Of a stretch of DNA of 64,000 nt, positions 55,257 to 61,673 are shown piece by piece. The stretch is from contig JAKOPT010000043.1 of assembly GCA_029778715.1 (NCBI GenBank), forward strand, positions 1 through 64,000, given 5' to 3'. Position 1 is the stretch's first letter. Each line of letters begins with the position of its first letter. The notes beneath the pieces were generated by a model, which saw only the letters and a program-made list of their open reading frames with translations, made no database searches and was not told the DNA's origin. The position numbers and the translations under genes are program-made. Origin of the DNA: Actinomycetes bacterium (GTDB taxonomy: Bacteria; Actinomycetota; Actinomycetes; Actinomycetales; Dermatophilaceae).

Positions 55257-56683
55257 CAGGTGGCTCGGCGCCGCAGCCGGGGCGCGTCGAGGAGTTCGTG
55301 AAGGGCATCGACGATGCCGTGCCCGAGGACGTCGAGGTCGGGGAAGGCGTCGCGGTCGGCATACAGGCCGTAGTAGACCCCGCCGTCGTAGGAGGTGAGA
55401 CCGATGGACAGGGCCTGCCCGGGGCTGAGCGGCATGACCGGGTACGTCGAGACCATGGTGGCGCCCGCGGCATACAACGGTCGTTGTGGGCCGGGCACGT
55501 TGGTGATGGCGACGTTGTAGAGCCGGCGGGCGAAGGCACCGGCGAGCCGGGCGCCCATCGCGTGCATCGTCGGCGGCGCGAACCCGCCGAGCCCCGAAAT
55601 GGTGTCGGCACCCATCGCGTGCCCGCCCTCCATCTGCTGGCGCATCGCGAAGGCGATCTGGTGCAGCCGCATGGCCGCCCGCGGCTCCCCCACCGGCAGG
55701 TCGACGAAGTATGCCGCGAGCTCGTCGCGGCCCTCGGACCCGGGTTGCTCGTGGACCCGGACCGGCACCATGGCCCGGATGCGGGTGGACCCGTGGACGG
55801 GCATCCCGCGGGTGAGCAGCCACGAGCGGAACGCGCCGGTGATGGTCGCCAGGACGACGTCGTTGACGTTGACCTCGTCGGCGAAGGCGCCCTTGGTCAG
55901 GCGGGCCCGAATCTTGCGGTAGTCCTCGAGGTCGGTGCCGATCATGACGTAGCGGCGGGCCCGGCCGACCTTGGCATTGAGGGGGGATTCGGGGGCGGCG
56001 CGGGAGGCCCGCATCACCGTCGAGAAGACCTCGCTGGCCACTGTGGACACCTTGTCGGCGGCGGCGCGCAGGTCCGAGATGCCCCCACGAATGGTCTCGA
56101 GGATCTGGCCCGGCCCGCGGACGGCGTCGGCAATTGCCCCGACGAGGAGTTCGGTGCCGGTCGGCTCGTGCCGGGGGCGCCACTTCGTCGTGCGTGCCAG
56201 TTGGGCGTCCTGGGCGCTGTCGAGGATGACGTGGCCGAGGTCGACGGTGTCGTTGCCGTCGACGAGCGCGTGGTGGGTCTTGGTGAGGATGGCGAACCGG
56301 TGGTGTTCGAGTCCTTCGACGAGGTAGACCTCCCACAGCGGGCGGTGCCGGTCGAGGGGACGGGGCATGATCCGGGCGACGAGTTCTTCGAGTTGGGCGT
56401 CGGTGCCGGGCCTGGGGAGGGCGGAGCGGCGCACGTGGTAACTCACGTCGAAGTGCTCGTCGTCGACCCAGACCGGGTTCGCGATCCCGCCGGGTACGGT
56501 GCGCACCCGCCGCCGGTAGCGCGGCACAAAGGCCAGGCGCTGCTCGATCAACCCGACCATGGCGGCGTAGTCGAAGCCGCCGGCTGGGGCGTTGAACACC
56601 ATCACCGAACCGACGTGCATGGGTGTGACGGCGTCCTCCAACGCCAGGAAGGAGGCATCGAGTGAGCTCAAACGTTCGGGCAC
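55256..56683 (-). CDS. Wax ester synthase/diacylglycerol acyltransferase (WS/DGAT)
   Basis: A 475-aa acyltransferase. The active-site HHxxxDG is H137-H138-ALV-D142-G143 in THHALVDGND; NVNDVVLATITGAFR and PLYAAGATMVSTYPVMPLSPGQALSIGLTSYDG are further family motifs. It makes wax esters or triacylglycerol from acyl-CoA, a common storage lipid route in Actinomycetota. The GTG follows CACGAT by 6 nt, a plausible leaderless -10. Acceptor preference is not readable from sequence. Confidence 0.92.
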   Translation of the reverse strand: MPERLSSLDASFLALEDAVTPMHVGSVMVFNAPAGGFDYAAMVGLIEQRLAFVPRYRRRVRTVPGGIANPVWVDDEHFDVSYHVRRSALPRPGTDAQLEELVARIMPRPLDRHRPLWEVYLVEGLEHHRFAILTKTHHALVDGNDTVDLGHVILDSAQDAQLARTTKWRPRHEPTGTELLVGAIADAVRGPGQILETIRGGISDLRAAADKVSTVASEVFSTVMRASRAAPESPLNAKVGRARRYVMIGTDLEDYRKIRARLTKGAFADEVNVNDVVLATITGAFRSWLLTRGMPVHGSTRIRAMVPVRVHEQPGSEGRDELAAYFVDLPVGEPRAAMRLHQIAFAMRQQMEGGHAMGADTISGLGGFAPPTMHAMGARLAGAFARRLYNVAITNVPGPQRPLYAAGATMVSTYPVMPLSPGQALSIGLTSYDGGVYYGLYADRDAFPDLDVLGHGIVDALHELLDAPRLRRRAT

Positions 56684-56695
56684 GGGGCCATCGTG

Positions 56696-58123
56696 TCAGA
56701 CCGGGGGCCCCCCACGGCGTCCACGTGAGGAAGGTGACGTGGGGTCCGCAGTCCGGCGGCCGCGTCGTGGGCGGGCACGCGTCGGCTCCAACACCGTGGC
56801 CAGTTCCCCGATCTTCGTGGTGAGCGCGGCCTGCGGGGCGATCTCGACGAGGGTCTTCCCGTCCCACAGGGCCCGGTCGCACTCGGTCGGCGCCCACGGC
56901 AGGAAGTGCACGTCCTCGAGCCCGGAGAACCGGCTGAGCACGTCGCCAATGGTCCTTTCCGGAGCCGGGCCGTCGGCCGAACGGCGCACCTTGTTGACGA
57001 CGACGATGCGCCGGGCGGTGCAGCGCGGGGCCAACTCCTGCACCCCCCGGACCAGGCGTTGAAGACCCACCGGGTCGGCGGCACCCACGACGACGACCTC
57101 GTCGGCGGCTTCCAAGACGGCCAAGGTGGCGGCATTGCGGCGGGGCGCGACCGTGTCGTAGCTCAACTCCTCGTCGTCCTCGAGCGCGAAACCGCAGTCG
57201 ACAATGACCCAGCGGGCCAAACTGCGGGCCAGGGTGACGATTTCGGTCACCGCGCCGGCGCGGGCTTCGGGCCACCGATCGGCGCGGGGCAGCCCGGTGA
57301 GAACGCGCAGCCCGGGGCTCACCTCCGGGGTGAGTCGGGCCAGAGCCAGCACATCGAGATTGCCCTGATCGCTGAGGCGCGCGGCCGCGGCCAGCCCGGG
57401 GGCTTCATCAATCAGCCCGAGAGTCTGCCCGATGCAGGCACCCCAGGTATCGGCATCGATGAGCACGACGCTCAGGTCGTGCGCGGCAAGGTCGGCGGCC
57501 AGGTTGACGGCGACCGTGGTGCGACCGGGTGCCCCGACCGGTCCCCAGATCGCCACGACCCTCCCCTGCGGGGTGGGTTCGGCTTCCTCTTCGTCGTCGT
57601 CAGGGCCCGCCGCCAATAGCCCCTCGGCTGGCTGGCCCAGGCTCAGCGAGGGGCCCCAGTCCGATTCGCCCTCAGCGGTGAGCCCCGGGGTGCTCACAGT
57701 GACCGGGATGCCCACCTCGCCGGGCCGGGCATTCGGCGCCCCCGCCAAGGCCAAGGCCAGGTCGACTCCGGCATCGTCGGCATGCAGCGCGTGGAGCAAC
57801 TCGGGGATCTCGGTGTCCGGGTAGATGATCGCGGGCACACCGAGTTGCCGGAGCCGACGCTCGCCGGCCTCGTCGGAGCGCTCGCACATGCCGACCACCC
57901 GCACCCCATGACCGGCCAAGGCCCGGAACACCTCACGATCCACCCCCCGGAAGGTCGCCGACACGACCGCCACGTCGGCGGTGCCGGCGGCAGCGACGGA
58001 CACCAACTCGGGGATGTCGGCACAGCGCCTGACCACCTGGACATCACCGGCGGCCAACTCGAGGGTGGCGACCAGGTCGGCCTCGTGGCGGTGGTCGACG
58101 GCGGTGAGCAGCCCAAGCGTCAC
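56696..58123 (-). CDS. CpaE/MinD-like ATPase with altered P-loop
   Basis: A 475-aa protein. N-terminal receiver-like pseudo-domain (VVRRCADIPELVSVAAAGTADVAVVSATFRGVDREVFRALAGHGVRVVGMCER), an acidic linker (DDDEEEAEP), then a ParA/MinD-type ATPase. The deviant Walker A reads GPVGAPGRTT at 194-203, with Arg201 where MinD/CpaE proteins have Lys; VVLIDADTWGACIGQTLGL follows. CpaE positions Tad/Flp pilus assembly in other bacteria, but here only the SAF protein is adjacent and no CpaF/TadB/TadC gene is present. GTG start inside the SAF stop. Confidence 0.8.
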   Translation of the reverse strand: MTLGLLTAVDHRHEADLVATLELAAGDVQVVRRCADIPELVSVAAAGTADVAVVSATFRGVDREVFRALAGHGVRVVGMCERSDEAGERRLRQLGVPAIIYPDTEIPELLHALHADDAGVDLALALAGAPNARPGEVGIPVTVSTPGLTAEGESDWGPSLSLGQPAEGLLAAGPDDDEEEAEPTPQGRVVAIWGPVGAPGRTTVAVNLAADLAAHDLSVVLIDADTWGACIGQTLGLIDEAPGLAAAARLSDQGNLDVLALARLTPEVSPGLRVLTGLPRADRWPEARAGAVTEIVTLARSLARWVIVDCGFALEDDEELSYDTVAPRRNAATLAVLEAADEVVVVGAADPVGLQRLVRGVQELAPRCTARRIVVVNKVRRSADGPAPERTIGDVLSRFSGLEDVHFLPWAPTECDRALWDGKTLVEIAPQAALTTKIGELATVLEPTRARPRRGRRTADPTSPSSRGRRGGPPV

Positions 58124-58794
58124 GAGGCGCCCCGCACGATCGACCCCGGCGTCGGGATGAGCGTGAGTTTGGCCCCGCGGTCGATGTCGGCGACCAGCGA
58201 TTGGACTCCCTCACTGGGGATGACGAGATGGACTGGGCGCTGACTGACCACCCCGCCGAGCACCGACCCGGTGTCGGGGAGGGCCGCCACGGTCACCCCT
58301 TGAAGGACCCGTTCGGGAGCGGCATACGTGACACCAGTCGTCCCGGGCTGGCCGGTCGTGGGTCGGCTGACGTAGACATCCACCCGGGCCCCCGGCACCA
58401 ACATCGACGCCGATGTCGTGTCCACCTGGATGGCCACGGTCTGGGTGTGCACCTGATCCCGGGTCCCCAGTGCCGCCGCGGGAATCAACTCCCCCTCTGC
58501 CACACCCCGCAGCACGAACCGGTCGCTGCCGATATCCCTGGCGGCAGACACGTAGGGTGCCACCCCATCCCCGAGCCGCACATCGACGCGGCGCACGTCG
58601 GCCTGGGTGAGGGCCTGGCCCGGGACCAGGGTGCGCTGCGCGGCATACATGGGGACGGTGTCGTCGGCATGGGCGATGACGTAACCCCCCAGAGCGGTGG
58701 ACAAGACGACGAGCAGGACACCGACGATCAGCCGAGAATCGCGCCAGGAGGGGCGCCGCAACCGTTGGGCCTGTGGCGTGGGCAACTCAGTCAT
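58120..58794 (-). CDS. SAF domain (CpaB/RcpC-like) protein
   Basis: A 224-aa membrane-anchored protein: short basic N-terminus, one transmembrane helix (LIVGVLLVVLSTALGGYVIAHA), then a periplasm-side SAF domain (RTLVPGQALTQADVRRVDVRLG; GVAEGELIPAAALG) followed by a beta-rich section. In Tad systems CpaB/RcpC supports the pilus channel. It is coupled to the CpaE-like gene by a 4-base overlap, suggesting the two act together. The frame continues upstream without a start that fits the family better. Confidence 0.8.
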   Translation of the reverse strand: MTELPTPQAQRLRRPSWRDSRLIVGVLLVVLSTALGGYVIAHADDTVPMYAAQRTLVPGQALTQADVRRVDVRLGDGVAPYVSAARDIGSDRFVLRGVAEGELIPAAALGTRDQVHTQTVAIQVDTTSASMLVPGARVDVYVSRPTTGQPGTTGVTYAAPERVLQGVTVAALPDTGSVLGGVVSQRPVHLVIPSEGVQSLVADIDRGAKLTLIPTPGSIVRGAS

Positions 58795-58888
58795 GCGAAC
58801 CGGGCCTCCTCCTGGTCCGGTCGTGGTGACCGGACGTGCCTCGATTCTGCCCGAGCGCGGGCAGGCGCGCTCGGCGACGCATACCGCC

Positions 58889-58989
58889 TGTGGATAACGC
58901 CACGGTGGCGGATCGGTGGGATCGGGTGGATGCGCCGGGCACGCCCCGGCCGACCGACTCGTGGGGCGCGCGGCAACCCCTGTGGATAA
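58889..58989. promoter_or_regulatory. Two DnaA-box-like sites within a repeated 15-mer
   Basis: TGTGGATAA at 58889-58897 and 58981-58989, each inside the 15-mer CCTGTGGATAACGCC, about 92 bp apart, in the gap between the SAF gene and the HTH gene. Perfect matches to the DnaA consensus (reverse TTATCCACA). Their role is unknown. Confidence 0.45.
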
Positions 58990-59095
58990 CGCCGACGGGG
59001 GTCGCGTCGTCGGTGGCACACTGGGGGTGTTGCCCTGGTGGGTCATCAGCCGCTGCGGCGGTTGGACCCGCCCCGACCCGCGAAGGAGGCTGCGT

Positions 59096-59305
59096 GTGGC
59101 CCGCCGTTTCATCCCCCTGACCGAGGTCTCCGAAATCCTGGACATCTCCGCCGATCAGGCGTATGCACTGGTCCGCACCGGTGACCTACCCGCCATCAAG
59201 GTCGGCGGTCGCGGTCAATGGCGGGTCGAGACGGTTGAACTGGAGGCGTACATCCAGCGCATGTATGCCCGTACGCGTGAGTTGGTCGCCCACGATCGCC
59301 CGTGA
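59096..59305 (+). CDS. Excisionase/BldC-type helix-turn-helix protein (69 aa)
   Basis: GTG start with AAGGAGG 6 nt upstream. VARRFIPLTEVSEILDISADQAYALVRTGDLPAIKVGGRGQWRVETVELEAYIQRMYARTRELV is a complete MerR-like HTH of the excisionase/BldC type (helices around LTEVSEILDIS, recognition part QAYALVRTGDLPAIKVGG and wing RGQWRV). BldC-like proteins control development and DNA topology in Actinomycetota. It is divergent from the SAF gene with DnaA-box-like repeats between, and convergent with DUF6459. Confidence 0.87.
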   Translation: MARRFIPLTEVSEILDISADQAYALVRTGDLPAIKVGGRGQWRVETVELEAYIQRMYARTRELVAHDRP

Positions 59306-59422
59306 GCCGGGTATGCCGATCGCGCCTCGTTCGCGTCGGCGCGCTCAAGGCCAGGGCAGGCATGCGGCGCCCGCTGCTCGGCCGGGCCCGCCGAGGCGGG
59401 GCACGCACCGTCGCCTTCGGGT

Positions 59423-59959
59423 TTACCCGATGTGGAGAGCGGCGATCCGCCACCGGCCGTCAGCACCGACGAGGCGCAGGGCCATGGCGCGCACCCGGGC
59501 GCCGTCCTGAAGCACGACCGCGGCCTCGGCGACCCCGTCGGCGGGGATGCAGATGTGGACCCGGCGCACGAGGATGCGGGGGCGGCGGACATTGGGTTGC
59601 ACGCCGGTGAGTTGTCGGCGGGCGACGGTGAGGGCGCGACGGGCGACCACGGCGTACACCTCGGGCGTCGTCCACCGCACGAGTTGGGTGGGTGGACGCA
59701 ACCCGACGAGCGCCTCGGCGGCGGCCAGTCCGAGACGGTGCGCCCACGGCGCCGGGTCGGGCAGATCGGCACCTCGATCCCGCGCCCTGGGCACCGAAGG
59801 AACCCGTGGTGACAGGTCGAGCGCCAGGCTGCCCTGGATGTAGGGACCGTCGACGTGCCGGTCGGCGCGCGAGAGTTCCAGGGCCTCATCGAGGCTCACG
59901 ACGGGTGGCTGCCCGGTGTCCTCGACCCGAAGGGGCCACAGGCCCGCAGCCGCGCTCAT
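59423..59959 (-). CDS. DUF6459 (Rv3235-like) protein
   Basis: A 178-aa protein. The conserved block is LPDPAPWAHRLGLAAAEALVGLRPPTQLVRWTTPEVYAVVARRALTVARR, then VRRVHICIPADGVAEAAVVLQDGARVRAMALRLVGADGRWRIAALHIG, a beta-rich end typical of Rv3235-type proteins that lie near secA in Actinomycetota. Function unknown. It overlaps the LysM gene by four bases (ATGA) and is translationally coupled to it. Confidence 0.82.
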   Translation of the reverse strand: MSAAAGLWPLRVEDTGQPPVVSLDEALELSRADRHVDGPYIQGSLALDLSPRVPSVPRARDRGADLPDPAPWAHRLGLAAAEALVGLRPPTQLVRWTTPEVYAVVARRALTVARRQLTGVQPNVRRPRILVRRVHICIPADGVAEAAVVLQDGARVRAMALRLVGADGRWRIAALHIG

Positions 59960-60900
59960 GACGCGCCTCCCCCGTTGGGTGCGGTGAGAATCTCACCGGG
60001 CCGAATGATGTCGGGGTTAGGGCCGATCACGTCGCGGTTGGCGGCATACCACCGAGGCCACTCCGCGGCGATCTGGGCCGGCGTCGCCTCGGGGCCCAAG
60101 GCGCGCGCGGCAATGGACCAGAGCGTGTCGCCGCGCACAACGACGACCTGGCGGGGCTGCGCACCGCCGTCGGTGCCGGCCGGTTGGCGTGCGGCGGGTG
60201 CGTGGAAGCGGGGATCGAGGCCGGGGCGGACCGTAGGAGCACTCGGCCGCCACCCCGGGGAACTGCCGGCGTCGGCGGGGGCGCTCGCACTGGGCTGACC
60301 GGCCTCCGGTCCGGCCCCGGGGGTGATGGAGACGTCGGGACCCGAGGTGGTGGGGGCCGCGCCGGGAGTGGCGCTCGGGCTGGGGCTGGGGCTGGGGCTC
60401 GGATCGGTTGTGGTGTGGATCAGGGTGACAACTGGCGAGCGCACCGCGCCCGCCACGGACGCCGAGGCCGACGAGGTGGGCGCCGCCTGCGCCGTGGCGG
60501 CCGCCCCGCCGACCAATGTGGCCCCGATGAGGAAGGCCACCGCCGAGCGGGCGACTCGCGGGGCGAGGGCGTTGAGCGGGGCGGCCAGGGCGCCGACGCC
60601 AGGCAACCGGCTCAGGGCCGAGGCCACCATGCCGAGCCAGAGCCAGGCCCCGAGGACCGCCCCGGCGCTCGCGGCGAGCGCCACGAGCAGTTCACTGGCA
60701 CTGGCCGGACCTGGGCCACGCACCCCCTGCCACAGCAACCAGGCCCACCGGCCCAGCACCACCACCGCGAACGCTCCCACGGCCAGGGCGAGCACCACGC
60801 GCACTGCCGCCCCAAGGCCCACCCGGCCCACCCGGCCCGGCAGGCCCGCCCGGGATGGTCCGCTCGATCCCTTCTGAGGGCTGTTTGGTGCTGTTTGCAT
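59956..60900 (-). CDS. Membrane-anchored LysM protein
   Basis: A 314-aa protein: two or three hydrophobic helices in the first ~150 residues, a Ser/Pro/Thr/Gly linker, then one LysM domain (VVVVRGDTLWSIAARALG...WPRWYAANRDVIGPNPDIIRPGEIL). LysM binds peptidoglycan, so it tethers an envelope complex. The ATG at 60900 is preferred: TTGCCA-N17-TATGGT precedes it by 7 nt. An ATG at 60912 would put the start inside the -10. It is the first gene of the LysM-DUF6459 unit. Confidence 0.83.
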   Translation of the reverse strand: MQTAPNSPQKGSSGPSRAGLPGRVGRVGLGAAVRVVLALAVGAFAVVVLGRWAWLLWQGVRGPGPASASELLVALAASAGAVLGAWLWLGMVASALSRLPGVGALAAPLNALAPRVARSAVAFLIGATLVGGAAATAQAAPTSSASASVAGAVRSPVVTLIHTTTDPSPSPSPSPSATPGAAPTTSGPDVSITPGAGPEAGQPSASAPADAGSSPGWRPSAPTVRPGLDPRFHAPAARQPAGTDGGAQPRQVVVVRGDTLWSIAARALGPEATPAQIAAEWPRWYAANRDVIGPNPDIIRPGEILTAPNGGGAS

Positions 60901-60907
60901 GGTTTTG

Positions 60908-60936
60908 ACCATAGTCGACCGATTGTGTGCTGGCAA
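60908..60936 (-). promoter_or_regulatory. Promoter TTGCCA-N17-TATGGT of the LysM gene
   Basis: On the minus strand, -35 TTGCCA (plus 60931-60936), 17-nt spacer, -10 TATGGT (plus 60908-60913), then 7 nt to the ATG at 60900. Confidence 0.6.
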
Positions 60937-60964
60937 GAGGAAGGCCTCGACTACGCTTTCCGCC

Positions 60965-61516
60965 ATGGGGCAGGCTCGGTGGGAACACCTCTTCGAGGAT
61001 CTGGAAGCCCAACTGGCGGCTCAGGAACGGCTCGACACCGAGGCCGAAACGGCGGAACGCACGCGGCGGGAACGGGCGCTGGTCTCCTGGATCGATCGCC
61101 TTGCCGCTCACGAGGGCTCGGTCACGGTCGCCGCCTCCGGTGGGCAACGCATCACGGGTCGGGTCAGCGACATCGGCACCGATTGGGTGCTTCTGGAAAC
61201 GACCGATGGCGGGGAGACGCTGATCCCGTTGAGCGCGGTCCGCACGGTGGAAGGACTCCGCGCACGCGCTCGGCCGGGCGGGAGCGCGCGGCGGTTCGGC
61301 CTCGGCTCGGCGCTCCGCGTTCTCGCCCGAGACCGCGCGGTGGTGGAGATCGTCGACCGCGAGGGCGGGCGGCATACGGGCACGATCGATGTCGTCCTCG
61401 CCGATGCGGCCGAGGTGGCCCTCCATCACGCCGACGAACCGCGCCGCGCCGGCAACGTTCAGGCCCGGGTTCTTATCCCGTATGCCGCGCTCGCCGCGGT
61501 GCGCCGGCTCCGCTGA
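60965..61516 (+). CDS. Hypothetical protein (183 aa)
   Basis: Begins MGQARWEHLFEDLEAQLAAQERLDTEAETAERTRRERALVSWIDRLAAHEG, a helical part, then a small beta-barrel-like stretch (VTVAASGGQRITGRVSDIGTDWVLLETTDGGETLIPLSAVRTVEGL) and an Arg-rich second half ending VLIPYAALAAVRRLR. The core strands recall PRC-barrel/Hfq-like small folds, but no family is certain. TACGCT lies 7 nt before the ATG. It converges with secA across the longest hairpin in the window. Confidence 0.7.
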   Translation: MGQARWEHLFEDLEAQLAAQERLDTEAETAERTRRERALVSWIDRLAAHEGSVTVAASGGQRITGRVSDIGTDWVLLETTDGGETLIPLSAVRTVEGLRARARPGGSARRFGLGSALRVLARDRAVVEIVDREGGRHTGTIDVVLADAAEVALHHADEPRRAGNVQARVLIPYAALAAVRRLR

Positions 61517-61557
61517 GCGTCATCTCCCGGCGTGGAACTCGCCCCACTGGTCCCTCT

Positions 61558-61640
61558 TTTCCCGCCTGAAGTGCCCAAGGTCCACTTCGCACCGCAACAT
61601 TCGGGGTGCGAAGTGGACCTTGGGCACTTCAGGCGGGAAA
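61558..61640. terminator. Perfect 36-bp inverted repeat between a convergent gene pair
   Basis: Arms 61558-61593 and 61605-61640 are perfectly complementary around an 11-nt loop. It lies 42 bp from one stop and 34 bp from the secA stop. This is the longest perfect stem seen here. Confidence 0.7.
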
Positions 61641-61673
61641 GGGGCGAGAGGTGAGACGGCCCGGGGGACAGCG

